A stretch of 64,000 nt of DNA from Dysidea avara (lineage: Eukaryota; Porifera; Demospongiae; Dictyoceratida; Dysideidae): positions 13,435,959-13,499,958 of the forward strand of contig NC_089278.1 in NCBI RefSeq assembly GCF_963678975.1, in the 5' to 3' direction. How positions within the stretch are numbered: the stretch's first letter is position 1; the number at the start of each line of letters is the position of its first letter. This document shows, piece after piece, positions 42,228 to 55,900 of this stretch. The notes beneath the pieces are model-generated. The model was not told the DNA's origin. It ran no database searches and saw only the letters and a program-made list of their open reading frames with translations. The translations under genes and the position numbers were made by a program.

Positions 42228-42375
42228 GATCCTGGATGCATGTATAATGATGATATACAGTTATTCCACTATCCACTATCCTCCTCTGAAGTGTATACAT
42301 TGTCGTGTCATCTTGTCTCCATCCAGTGTTCATCACATAAGGTGCTCCAAACAGAAAGTGTCCTAGGTGATTAAT
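42228..42375 (-). pseudogene. SDR pseudo-exon: fused parts of exons 4 and 5
   Basis: The minus strand reads INHLGHFLFGAPYVMNTG, then directly MYTLQRRIVDSGITV. The first half matches the start of SDR exon 4 and the second matches exon 5; the end of exon 4 (catalytic Ser and YGNSK) and the intron are missing. The acceptor AG before exon 4 is lost. Not functional. Confidence 0.8.
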
Positions 42376-42929
42376 GCAATATAAGGATAACCCCTCAATA
42401 ATGCCATAAGTGTGTGCCCTGTACATTCTATAGCATTGGGGTTTTGTAAATCAACAAGTTAATTTCAAATGAACTTTATTGTGACAACTGAGAACTACCT
42501 GTAACGACCTGATCTTAAGTCACCCTTGCATGCATGCATGCACACACATCCATATTGGTAGTGTTAGGTAGGGAGGATTTTTCAAAGGGGGTTTGTAGTG
42601 AGTTATTGATGTAGGGGTCTGGGGCACAACCCCCAGCCATTGACAGATTTTTAACATAAATACTTCAAAATTTGCTAGTTCATGCTCTATGGATATGCTA
42701 TTTTCAATATATAGCTGCTTAATATTAGTACTAGTATTAGTTGTACAGGTAAGGAGGCTCAAGGAGCCTGTAAAGCCTGATCTTTACAAAAATCATTGTC
42801 TATTAATAATTACAACATAAAAACTGTACAGATTATACAACAAGAATTGATTAATTAGTAATCATACAAAAAGGTAGACCAGCTACAGTCAAGTAAATTT
42901 TTAAAGCCATTCAACGAGACACAGGCCGA

Positions 42930-43600
42930 ATATATCATTTATAGAGGTTAATAACTGTGTTTTTGTCAAAATGTTGGAAGGTTTTTTGAATAATTGCTAA
43001 AAGACGATTGGCCTCCTTAGTAACTGTGGTGGTGTGATCATGAAACTTCAGTTGGCTATCTATTTGTACTCCCAAATCTTTAACAACATTACAAGATGTG
43101 ATAGTAGTGCCGTCAATCGTGTATTCATCAAATCTATGTGGTTGTCCTAAGTTACATTTACTAATGTTAAACTTCAACTGCCATTTCTTAACCCACTCAG
43201 AAAGAACATTAATTTATTTTATGCCTTGCTGAAGTTCCCATTAATTGTCTTAACAGTTCTAAACACTTTAACGTCATTAGCAAATTGAACAATGGAGCTG
43301 ATAACAATTAAAGGGCAATAAAGGCATATCACCAACATAGATATTGAACAGTGTAGGGCCTAAAACTGAGCCTTGAGGTACTCCGCTAAGTACATCTGAC
43401 CATTCTGATTTGTGGTTGTTCAGAACAACTTTCTGCCTCCTTCCCACAAGAAGTTTATAAACCCATCTGAGAAGTTTACCGGATATACCACAGCCTTTCA
43501 ACTTTGAGATTAAGCGCTTGTGTGGAACAGAATTAAATGCTTTAGCAAAGTCAAAATGCAGGATATCAACAGAGTGTCCAATGTCTAATTCTTTCATCTA
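42930..43600 (-). pseudogene. LINE reverse transcriptase remnant
   Basis: Contains [29 protein letters not shown] and [16 protein letters not shown], classic non-LTR RT motifs, then FANDVKVF where the catalytic ADD would be, so one catalytic Asp is replaced. A frame break near 43200-43277 separates it from KWQLKFNISKCNLG and KDLGVQIDSQLKFHDH. Truncated at both sides. Confidence 0.75.
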
Positions 43601-43869
43601 ATCATTCATAGCCAGTAGTAATTGAGTTGAGTAGGATCTTCCAGAATAGCTCCTGTTAATTATGGTTTTAATCATAGTATGGCTGGTCAGGAGCATTGTA
43701 GTGATCCAAATAGCTAGCTATATCCAAATTCTCCAGTTCAAAGCTCTCAATAATGTTTCAAGCTAGTCTTGCATTTACATTCTTTAATAAAATTATATTT
43801 GCAATCCATTATGAATGTTCTATTAGAGTACTTTTGACTGCTCTATTAGAATACACCTGACTGCTCTAA

Positions 43870-45690
43870 ATACATTTTAGCTGTGGAACGGTCAGTCAAT
43901 CCACTGATTGTAGAGCTACACCATTCTGTTGTAGCCAACAGTCCGGACATCTCTTCCACTGTCTTTGACTCTCTATCTGCTGCTAAGGCTTCGGTTGCCA
44001 ACATTCGTTCTGCAACCTTTAAGAACCATGCATGTGACCATTTACATTTTACTCACATTAAGCATTGGGATTCAAGCTTTAAACCATTAACTGTTCAAAA
44101 TAAATGTTTAGATATTATCACCCTGGAGCAAGCTTGTCCTTTGTGGAAGAGATTGATGTTTGGCCTCCCTGAGAAACAACTGTAGTCCTTGCTACGTGCT
44201 GGTTGTGATACTCTTCAAACTCCTATAAACCTGTCCAGGTGGAATATAATTGCTAATCCAAAATGTGCTCTTGTCAAACTCCCCAGCCTACCACAAATCA
44301 TATCTTGACAGGATGTTCTGTTGCTCTCGTTCAGGATAGGTATACCTGGAAGCATGATTCAGTCTTGCAGGTTTTCGTCCACGGGCTTCAAAAGCATTTA
44401 CCAGAATTTTAAAAACTTTATGCTGACCTTCCAACTTATCTTGCCAGTGTCAGCCCTCCTAGCACTATCCCCACCGAACTTTCTACCTCCCTTAGCAGAC
44501 CTGACTTGGTCTTGGCTTCTTGGGATTCCATCTGCCTGTTTGAGCTGACCATTCCCACTAATACCCAGCAACACTTATTGGCTGCAAGAGCTTGGAAGGA
44601 AGATAGATATGGCTCTTTATTGCATGATCTTCAACGTACTGGGTAAGTTGATCTCATTTCTATTGAGATAGGATCTCTGTGTCACTTTATGCCAGAAACA
44701 CTTGCTCAAGAAGCTACTGCTTGTTGTGTGTCAAAGAAAACTGTGCAGTCACTGTTTGAGCAGGCTGCTCATATTGCCATCTCCTGCTCTTGCAGAATTT
44801 TCAGTTGTAGAGCTTCCCAGGAGTGGGATCTTTTGGACCTCTTGACCTGAACTTTGTTACTGTGTAGTTAATTTTGCACTGTAAGTTAAGTAATGTAAGT
44901 CTTGCCAGGGCTCCTGCACTGATCACTCTTTAGTTATCAGTGTATGGTAACCCTGAGTCTAGGCCCCTGTTTGTATACTATATGTTGTCTTAATAATCAA
45001 TAAGATGTTTATCATCATTAGAATATCTCGGTCTGTACTAACCTTTTTCTTTGCATAGTGAAATTCATACTCTTGTTCTCCCTAAAACCCTTTTGAGCAA
45101 GCTTCCTATTACATGCATGCACTGTAGCCCTCATCTTTCTGTACATTTGTGCATCGAAACTATGATGGTTGGTATTTTGCAAGCCCACAAGTGCAAATTT
45201 AGAAGCAGGCTTCTGGAACCCCCCTAAATATACCCCTGGCTTAGGATATAGTTAATATGTCAAACTGTCAACAGCCTTTTGACAAATATTGAACTAGCTT
45301 TAACAAACTGCATTGCAATAATGGTCATGCACAAATGAACCACAGCAATGCTGCTAGCTGCGTATGGATATGATTTCAGTATAGGCTTGGAAAATACATT
45401 ACTAATATTTCACCCATAGTTAGTGATGATTTACAACCTATATACCACTTAACAAGAACTGCTTTCAATTACAAGCTTGAAAGTTTAAAGTGCATAGTGA
45501 ATGACCATACCTTATCAACCAAAATAATATTGCCTACACATTACTTCCATAGTTTACTCCTTTCTCCAACTTTTCAAACACACCTTAAGTAGCTAAAGTC
45601 TTTGAGCAGGCTGTAGGACCAGGTGTCCTACAGACCTTCAGCACTTGTGCTGTAAAGCATTAATAAAAAAATAAAAAAATATATAACTCT
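43870..45690 (+). pseudogene. Second LINE remnant, C-terminal region and 3' end
   Basis: Plus-strand fragments in shifting frames: CLDIITLEQACPLWKRLMFG, QDRYTWKHDSVLQVF, STIPTELSTSLSRPDLVLAS and LFELTIPTNTQQHLLAA, then a Cys-rich end. This resembles the C-terminal domain of sponge/cnidarian non-LTR polymerases (inference from memory of that family). A stem-loop (GTGTCCTACAGACC... around 45620) and an AATAAAAAAATAAAAAAAT tail end it near 45690. Confidence 0.5.
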
Positions 45691-46283
45691 CACAACATAA
45701 TAACTATATAATAGCTGAATATAGCTGAACTGCTCTTGAAATGATGGCATAGTTTATGTGATATCAACATCCCAGACTTGAACACTTAACTGATCATGCC
45801 TACTTTGCACAATTGTAAGATTTTACCTTTCATTGCAGCATTTTCGCTGTTATATACACAAACACAGAATGCTCATAGGGCAGAGGTGAGCTAAAACACA
45901 AGACAACAGTGGATATACAGCTATCAATCCTGTTTTAGGAAACGTGCATCATACAATCATGAATCTGTGAAAAAGTGGGCTTATGAGTCATGATTCCAAA
46001 AAAGTGGGACCCTTACCCCATTGTTATTTGCTACTCACAATCAAGGAATGAATGACAAAGTCATTATATTTCATTTATTTTACAAGAGACCCCCAGATAG
46101 GAAAGAAGTATAATAAGTTGCTGTACTGAAACGGATCAGGTGCTATTATTGTCAATTACTTCTCAAGACTCAAGGTCATTTCATACATGTGCCCTTGTGA
46201 ACTCATACAATCAATGAAATTGATAGTATATACAACCATTAAATGCTTATTTCAGGCTAGAGACAACAGATGATAGAACACAC

Positions 46284-46442
46284 CCGTCGTCCTCATTCTT
46301 CTGACCTACACACAATAATCGTGTGTGCTCCCACAAGCATGCAAGCACCTTTTCTGTATCATAACCAATTCCAGTTTACCACCAGTGACTATAGCAATTT
46401 ATCCTTAAGGTCAGCCCTTGGATATGACAATTTTGCTCCCTT
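46284..46442 (-). pseudogene. SDR pseudo-exon 1
   Basis: Aligns over its full length with SDR exon 1 (159 bp). The start codon is AAG instead of ATG, and single-base deletions fall near the DLKDK and TGGN codons, so the frame is broken. With the fused exon 4/5 fragment it marks a dead fourth paralogue lying between SDR-C and SDR-B on the same strand. Confidence 0.8.
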
Positions 46443-46744
46443 TGTGTAAACTAAACCTTGCCTGGGCTAAACCTATATAGCTATGTTGAATCAGTCTGTC
46501 ATCTAACCATGGTGGCATTTGGTGGTTTGTTAATTAACTTTCCACCAAGACAGACTTCACAGTACAACAAGTATATCCACATTTTTAAAGCTATCTAGCC
46601 ACTTAGCAGAAGAACATAGTTTGATAAAAGGCTACAGTGCTCAAGACTCTGCACAGTGTGTACAAAACAAGTTCAAAACAAATAGCGCTATAACAGAGCA
46701 GTTTAGAAGTTTTATCAGTCTTTACTTTCTGATGGCTTATATAG

Positions 46745-46965
46745 CTAGTACCCTTCTGCGGACTTATCTCCATCCTGCACAGACTTATCCCCATCTTCTA
46801 CAGGTGGCTTATCTCCATCCTCTACAGGATTATTCCCATCTTCTACTGGCTTATTTCCATCTTCTACTGGCTTATCCCCATCCTCTACTGGCTTATCTCC
46901 ATCTTCTACTGGCTTATCTCCATCCTCTACAGGCTTGTTCTCATCTGTTATAGTTGTTGGCTGGT
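46745..46965 (-). repeat. SDR-C exon 8 tail: 21-bp coding minisatellite
   Basis: Heptads KPVEDGD (four or so perfect), KPVEDGN, NPVEDGD, KPPVEDGD (one extra codon), KSVQDGD. Fewer units than SDR-B and in a different variant order. Confidence 0.85.
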
Positions 46966-49900
46966 CATCTTCTCCATCAATGTTACCAGAATCTTGTTTG
47001 GCTGCTGTGGCTGTTGTTTCTGTACTAGGTGAATACTTGCTCCATATTTCAGGTGACATCCAATCCTTTAATAGGTCACAACTGATCCTCCACAACTCCT
47101 CTTGATACTGTTCATTCCTGCAGATGATACAAACTTGTATATAAACGGTGCATGTAGATGCTATATCACATATTAAGTGAAGTGTATATAGACATAATAA
47201 TCTAGTATATATATAGACAGTGTACCACTTTATGTCCATGTATATAGTGTGGACCTCATTGGATCAAATGAATACAGCCTCGATGGCAGGCAATACGTGG
47301 CTGTCTCAAACTGGCTAGAATTTGTGTTAGACTTTGCTGTCTAGTACATGGAATAATACTAAGCTCACTAATAAAGACAACATGTGCAATACAAGTAAAT
47401 TGATGTAATGATATGGATGGTCTAAAGAATGGTATCCTAAACCTAACCACAAGAAAAGTAATAGCTAGAGGGCTTAGGATAAGTACAATAAGCACACAAA
47501 ATGAATGCAATTATTCTGCAATGAAGGTAATAATACGTAAGTTCACAATTGAGACTTAAACATGTACCAGTACTTTTTTGGCACAATACAGCACCTGCTT
47601 ATGAAAACCTATTGCCAATTGTATTTTGCTCAATCCCACTTAATAAGAAAGACACTCCTGGTATGGATGGATATGAAATATTCATGTAGTTCATTCTAGC
47701 AATCATTTGACCTGATGAAGCAAATTGATATTTGGCATATGAAGAAGTTTGCTACATGGCACGGACATTATTTTGCTTAATCATAGAACACTGTAATTTT
47801 CACAAACTAACCTGCAGAACTAATTCACAGTGCTTTTCTTTCATTGTAACACTAATGTAGTGAAGGTTAATGGCAGTGAAGACATCAAAATAGCTCAGAG
47901 CATTCCTTTCCAAATATCCGCCATTCAATTCGCCATAGAAAAAGTAAGTGATTTTCAACCTTAAAATGACGACCTTAAATTTCCTCTGATTTCCTTCTGC
48001 TATAGCTCATCTTAATCGCTATTCACTACTCTTTCCAAATCTGGTTTGGAATCCGAGGTATCTATCACGTGTCGCGGGTTATTACGCCTTTTATTGCATG
48101 CCCCCGAAATACCCAATATAAAATGTATGGGGAAATTTGCTACACCTGGTCCATTTATTAGGCCATTTTGACGAGCCTAAATTTCCATGAATTGGACTTC
48201 TTTTGGCATCACTGTACTCGCAGAGAGTTGCTCTACACGTATCAAATTCGGAAAGTTACTGAACAGACTCGAGGTAGGCGGTACACAATAATTAATTTAA
48301 TTTTTAATGGTTTTCAATTGAAATGTATTGGACATGCCTGTTCCAGCTGGCATTTTTGGCATGAACAAAAGTATAGCAAATGTCCGCAAACTTCTTCATA
48401 TGGTGCATGTATACCCAGGTATATACCTTGATGCAACTTGTGGTTGTGATGGTCTGCCATTGCTATTATAGAAGATGGCTTGTCGACTGTTCAGGGATGG
48501 GTTGATAGCACAATTTATCTGAGTCTTTGCACCGTCTTGGGGACTTTTAGCCATTCCTGAAAGTAAATAATGCAAGTCATACACAGCATTTAATCAACAG
48601 ATGGCACTAGAATACATGTCAATCAAAAGCCACTTTATCATGTATTGTAGTAAACAGGTGCTTTTAGGTTACAGTGATGAGTACCTCTTAAATACTATCT
48701 GTATAATTATGGTTTATGATAAGATATGTTTTGAAGGTTTGTCATTTTAAGAATAATTATTACCTAAAGCCAACATGGGTTTGATTAGGATGGATGATCG
48801 GCCTATATCTCCTTGTTGAAGTCCAGTCTTGACCTGTTAAAATGATTATATATACGTATATTCAAAACAATACAACACTTACAAATCCCGGATGTAGTGA
48901 TGACACAGTTATTCCATTATCCATAACCCTCCTCTGGAGAGCATACATTGTCATTACCTAAATGTGTACAAAAAATTGAACGCTGTCTATGACTTCATTA
49001 AGCAGTGCTGCAGCAAATTACAGACCATTTGATGAGTTACCTTGTTTATGACATAAAATATGGCTTTCATTCAGATGCCATAATTATGATGTTATTATTT
49101 GTGCATGATAAAGTATGTACATAAACTGTTGTGGGCAAAACTTCTATGGTAGAAGAAGAGGCAAGATTTTGGCTCATACATATAACTATTCTATATACCA
49201 TATAGCAAGTGCTTTCTGAGGGGAAATTTTCCATTGATTGGCTCCAATCCATGAAATTTCCCCCCTCGAAATTTGCAAAATGGCATTGTTTAAGTATTAT
49301 AAATATACTAAAGATCCCGAAGAAGCAAAGCTTTCCCCCCTTGAAATTTTGGATGGTGACAATTGGCAAAATGTTTCCCCCTCAAAAACAACCCCACTAT
49401 ACGGTAGTATCCAAATCACTAACATTATAAAGCTTTGAATTTCCATAAAATGTCCACCTGCTATAGCTGGTCTCCCCCTGCAGATTATTGGGGTTCCATA
49501 CTCCTGCACTATGTACACTAGATGACACAAGGACAATCCTCTTGTCTCCATCAGTGTTTATCATACAAGGTAGGAGCTCCAAGCATATCAGAAAGTGTCC
49601 AAGATGATTAACCTAAGTGAATCAAGCAGACAGATAATTTCTAATTTTATGTGAACAATCAAAAAGGTGTGGAACCAGACTGATGTACATAAATACTTTC
49701 ACTAATGATGAGTTTGATATGCAGATACATCTTTGGTATGAAATAAACAGCCCACACACAAAGTCCATCACTTGTATCAAGAGTATATAATAGAAATCAA
49801 GAGTGTCGAACAGTGTATTAGTCTGTGATTAGTGATTGCGTAAAGTAACACAGACATTTTAGTAATTGTTCGTTTATGAGAAATGGTAATTTGAAATACA

Positions 49901-52900
49901 TATGTGGCAATGGGTCTTTGTTTGCCAGTTTTTCATGTTATTCAACCAAGCATTCAACAGTTATTGTAGTGTAGTAAGAACCCAAGATAACTCCAGCTCA
50001 CTGAAACAACGGTTGCACAAATGAGAGTGTTGCTAAGCCTTCAGGGGTCTACTTGGTAGTGCCAGAACTTTAAAACCATTAGCCAATTCCCTTTAACACT
50101 ATCAAGCTTTTGCTTGATTTAGTGGCCGAATTGGGCTAAATACAGCTACCCTAAATGGTAATATAAACGAACAATTACTGAAATATCTGTGTTACTTCAT
50201 GCAATCATTTATCACAGGGGCAAAACACCCGTTCGATACTCTTAGTTACTATTATATACTCTTGCTTGTATTATGCCACTAAGGATGCCTGCAGACCGAT
50301 ATCACACATATACTGACCTGAAAATGCATCTCAAGATCATTTTCTGTTTTATCTGTATGTACATATAATAGTTAACTACACATCAATACAGTACAAACAT
50401 GTGGATATCATGTGGATATCATGTGTGGATATCATGTGTGGATATCATGTAGATATCATGCGGATATCCATCTATCAGCCATTTATGTTATTTAGGTAGC
50501 TGATAAATGCAGCTACCTATTTTAACTTTCTTCGATCAGATTTCAAAGATCAGGACAGAGAATATGTCATGCAGCCCAAGAAGCTGGCACGCTACACCAG
50601 AGTGTTTCAAACAGTACATGCACAGCCCAGTGTTATACCATCCCAATCAAAGTGAAAATGTCTTCTATTTACTAAATCCTCATATCAAAATTGTTCTGAG
50701 AGAAGCTTGCCTTAATTCTTTGGCCTTTACTTCTTTTATAATTTTTGAATAATTACAACTGTTACTGCAGCACACCATCTAATTACCTTGAAATTTGGTA
50801 GAGTTGAAGGGGATCCAAAGGACAACCTGATATATACCAAGAATCAATGAACATGCAGTCACATGCAGAGTTAAACAATGATTTACATAAAGCGAGACAG
50901 ATTTTCCATCATGCCTACAAGATAAACCACTAATGGGAATATGTTCATAATCATCATAGCTCAAACCTTTAGTGGTTTGAAAGAAATTGGTGTAATAGCT
51001 ACAGAGTTGTAATGTCAAAACATGAGCAACAAGTGCAAAACTGAGATTCATTAAAAATAAATAAAAATAAAAGACATGAATTGTTTCCTACCAGGTAAGT
51101 TGAAAATCGCTCTGTAGTGTAGAAATACCTTTTAGTAATAGGAAAAGGCTATAGCAAAAGCTAAACATGTATCATGCAGAAGTACCACGCAAATGAAATA
51201 CTCTGATAGTACAGTTACCCTAGTAGAACATTCAGTAACAATACCCATGCATGGTTGCTGAGAATGTTGGCTTCAAACAGTCTGTCGAAACCACTGAAAC
51301 CCACCTAGATTTTTTTTGTTACAGCTAGTAATTATCTATTGCAATATTTGTAGCCAGTATAAAGACCTAGGGTTGTTGTTGGAATTAAAATCGTCTGTCA
51401 TTAACTATTAGATAGTTATTCAAGTAGAGGGAGTAGGCCTGTACTTCAGATATTCGGGCTTGCCACCAATTATAAAAGATGTGCAAGCTAGTGGTATTTA
51501 TTTGCGAGGATTTATATATATTTGAAATAAAGTAATGGGCCTTACTAAGATAAAACTCTTTGAAATCACCTCTGTGAAGAAAAAGTGTTAATAATACTTA
51601 GAGAGGGCAGTAAGCCATGTGAGTGAATATAGCAAAGAACTCATAAATCATACAAAGAACATGTTTTGTTGACTCTCACCAAGTGGCACCAAGAATATTC
51701 CAGCATTACATATCAGGATGTGTAGTGGAATGTTCTTTTGTTTGAAGTCCTCAATAAACTGTTTGGTGGACTGCAGAGATGACAAGTCAAGTTTCATACA
51801 TTCCAATTTGAGGTCAGTCTTGCCAGCTGCTCGTCCCTCCTCCTTTATCTGGTCAATAGCCTACACAATAAGATAATATATAAATAATGTAACCTATGGA
51901 ATGTACCCTATGGAATGTACCCTATGGACTGTGTCATAGCTGACCCACAATATACTCTACAGTAAGTCAAACTAAACAGCCTGAGCCTTTTGTTGTTGGT
52001 AAAGATATTATCCAACAGAACTTGATAAAAGGAAGAGATCATGCCAACACTTAAGGAATCTATAACATAATCACTTTACAGAATCATGCAATAGATGTGT
52101 GGGGTCATGTGATTGACAGGGTGATTCTGAGGGTCTGCCAGTGACTTGCACTGGTAGCCTGAAGATTACTAAGATTACTAGTTATCTTAGTTACTTATGT
52201 ACATATACACAATAAGCTACAGCTGACTTACTTTAGTTATAAAGTAATGCCAATCAACACCACAAATATAATCATTCATTTGTTTGATGCTTACAGTACT
52301 ACAGTGGAACCTCTCTTAACATACTCCCCAAATTAGAAAAAACCTCCATAATAAGGACAAAACTTTTGGTCCCAACAGGTCTGGTTAATTTTTACCTCTG
52401 GAAGAGAAAAACCTCTACATTACAGCAACAAGTGGCCAAAAATTCTGGGTCCCAAAAATGTCTATAATAGGCCTCCAGCCTTCTCTTGTCTCCACCATGT
52501 TCAATGTGGGACCATGCCAATAAACCTTTTTCAAGTAGTAAGCCTGTGCAGGTCTCTATATAGTTTTCAACATAAACTCAAGCCACTTTTTGTCGATAAG
52601 GGCTGCCAATGATTGACTACAGCTGACTTCTGGAGTGCACATTGTCAAAGCTAACAGCATTGAATCCTTTGGACAATTCTTGGTTCATAACACATGTACG
52701 GGCTCAGGCCAAGCCTGTTAATAATAATATGAAGGAGCCTCAGATTCTTGTAGCAGACTTTAACATAGTTATTTTTGGCTATACAATTAATTTTATCAAT
52801 CATCTCTTTTTCCGAGAGTTTTCACTAACTGAAGAAATTGTTCTGCTATTATGGAATAGTTTACATTGAGAGTTGTGGAGGCTACTACTCTGATGTTGTT

Positions 52901-55900
52901 TCAATATTAGGTGTTGTATTTATTTATGGCTTGCTTGTGTCATATGTATATATATTTGCATGTTGGTGCTTGTACTGATAATCAGTGGACTGGCCAGGCA
53001 AACTAATTACTTGTTCTCAAAAATGCTCCGAATCATAGGCTGTCTTTTGCTATAAAGATTATTTAAAGCCTTTAAAAGCAATACTTACATTTTCCTGCCT
53101 TTGTGAGCAGCAAGAGGTGTCATCTGAGCTGTAAAATTCTTCTCAGCATCAAAACATACATGCACATAATCAATACCAGCTATAATAAAATAGGAGGGCT
53201 ATTCATACGGCAACTGTACAAATATTTTTTTGCACCATCCATCACAGCTCAACCATCAAGCACACTAGTTATAAGAAGGTAATGCAAGGCAAACTAGGGT
53301 TGGAGGGTGTGAAGGCCCATCCCAGCAAAGCCAGATTGATCCTAGCTTGCCTTGAACTCACCAAAAAATTTGCCTTCATACATGCAAACATCAGTTAGTG
53401 TCACGGTCTGGTTCAGCTTTGGTATCTTCTTCACTTTAGGTGCATATAGTCCTTATATAGGTTCTTATTGGTTCACATTTATAAGGAAAAAACTAAGACC
53501 ACTCATTGTTTATTTTATGTTAAAATGTCCCACCACTTAAATTTAAATTTGATCATTATTATGACATCAAGCAAGCTTTCACCATTATACCAACATTTCA
53601 ATGTTTAATGATTGTATGGAAGTAATAAACTAACTTGCAAAAACAGAGAAAGGTGGGCTGAAGATCCACCTCAATATCAGGGGAGGAACTTTGCTGGGTG
53701 CAACCCTCTTTAGATAGCAGGATAGTGATTACCAATAACAGTCAGGTGCATGTAAAATTGCAATGAATAATAAATGAGCTGCCTCCCCTCATTGATTTAA
53801 CTTTCCTGTTGTTGTTGTTATTGTCTACTTTACCAGTTAGGCACTGAAGGGTGTACACAGAAGGCTGTGCCTGTTCGAGGTGTTTACCCATAGCCTAGGA
53901 GCCTAACCAAAAATCTTTGAGCTGAATTGAAACAGGACAAATACCTAGAAGGGCTGAAAAAAAGCCAACCCCATTGTGACTTGCCTGATCTGAAACATAA
54001 AATAAGTGGCCAAAGAGAGGTTGGTAGCTGGCAGCGGCATAGTATAGTGGCACTGGTTTGACATTTAGGTCAAGATCTAGGATTCGATTATCTTGACTGT
54101 TGTGGTTTTTCTTTCATTTTTGTCTAAGTTTTTACTTTTGTTCACATAACTGCCATACTTGTAGAGCGGCATAGCACCAAAAATGGACATTTCGTGTACT
54201 TTGTGATACAATTATGAAACTTTCCACATAAATTGTGCTCCTTGTGACATATATATGTTTTTTGATATAGAGCCATCACAGATTTGACTTTTGGTGACCT
54301 ATAGAGCCAATTTTTTCACAGAAAATTAATAATTTTTGTCTCTATCTCCCTGAGGCATTATTATACACTGTTAAAACATGGTATCAAATTAAAGATGTTG
54401 ATCTAAGAACTATATTGACTTTTGTTTGAAGTTTGTATCTCATTCCACTACAAAGTTATGATCATTTTTGAAAGTTATAATGATGAATTTTCAATACAAA
54501 AATGGCTGTAAAGATCAAACATGGGATGGCTCTATATCCAAAAAAAATTATGTCACAAGGAGTACAACTTATACGGAAAGTTTCATAATTGTATCAAAAA
54601 GTGCACAACTATCACACCATGCTGCACTACTATACAAATTGCACTGGCCTATGAAGTGGTGGGATAAAAGGTGATGTGGGGGGAGGTGGGACACACTAAG
54701 ATAAGAAACAATTGCGAACAGATCTGCAAAATGGGACCTTCCGAATTTCTGATTATTTGATTTATCCAATTTGGGCAATTTGGAAGGGTTGATACCAAAA
54801 GGCTAAGCATGCACAGAGTGCTTCCCTAATCATACTTTTCAACCCATTACATTCAAAATACAGTGAGCAATAGTGGTATGGTAGCGGTGCAATGCGAGGG
54901 GTTGCCAACTCCCTGCAAAATGGAAAATTTTTACATATTTCTTCAAATACAATATTATTTTTTACAAGTTTTACTTGCGCATGAATCGACGATAGGGGAT
55001 CACAGAAGTATAGATAGAAGCATGAGTGTCTTTTGCACAGAGACATCTGGTAGTCAAATACGACAAATAGTCATCATAGCCACCTTCGACAAGCTAGTCA
55101 ATAATTTGGATGGAAACAATTTCCAGATTTCAGGACTTCTAAATATTTAATAGATTTCTCAGCAGACAGTGTATGAGAGTGGGGGGGTTCACAACTCTGA
55201 AAAATCCTGTACGATATTTCAAATCTTTGCAATTTGGCAAGATTTCAAGCAATTTATGGCAAGATTTCAAAGCATTTAAAATCTTAGATAATCGGAACAG
55301 TAGCATCACGTGATACACAGTATACGGAAATACGTGGAATCCTTTCTCGAATTCTAGTTCTGCAAACTTGTGTGGATGCTGGATGTAACATACGTGATGC
55401 TGCAAATATGGAAGTATACAGGAAATATACGGAACTTTACAACAATTTTCAGAGATTTCAGATTTCAAAGAGGGCTGTATGAGATTTCAAGGGAGTTGCA
55501 GACCCTTGAATGAGAGTCCTAAGTCATTGGCAACCAGTGTTGGGAGTAACGCGCTACTTATGTAACGCGTTACGTAATATTATTACTTTTGTAGTAACAA
55601 AGTAATATAACGAAATACGCTATAAAAACAGGTAATATAACGCAAGTTACTTTACTTACAAATGTAACGCGTTACCTAAGTAATATAGTTACTGTAATGA
55701 GTCTAATATTACGTAATATTATTACTACAAGTAACGAAGTTACTAATCTCGTTAGTTATCCTCTGAGTAACGCCTAGCCACAGCGAAGTAACGAGGCCTA
55801 CTGAATGAAGCTTATTCACCAGCTTCTTACTTATAACCAAGATTTGCATATTGTCCAACAACGCAATCATGTCACGTGATAAGGTGGTAGTTTCACACGT

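Larger units (their letters stand above)
41612..46744. other. Intergenic region between SDR-B and SDR-C
   Basis: Holds a 54-bp palindromic MITE, two remnants of a dead SDR copy, a minus-strand LINE fragment and a plus-strand LINE fragment. No intact gene. Confidence 0.7.
50353..51679 (-). other. SDR-C intron 2
   Basis: Contains a GTGGATATCAT tandem (50400-50470) and an old, satellite-free copy of the composite element's 5' module (50550-51240). Confidence 0.6.

Noticed and set aside
46621-46953. 110-codon plus-strand frame of Leu-His-Leu-Leu repeats
   Set aside because: Antisense shadow of the SDR-C heptad repeat.
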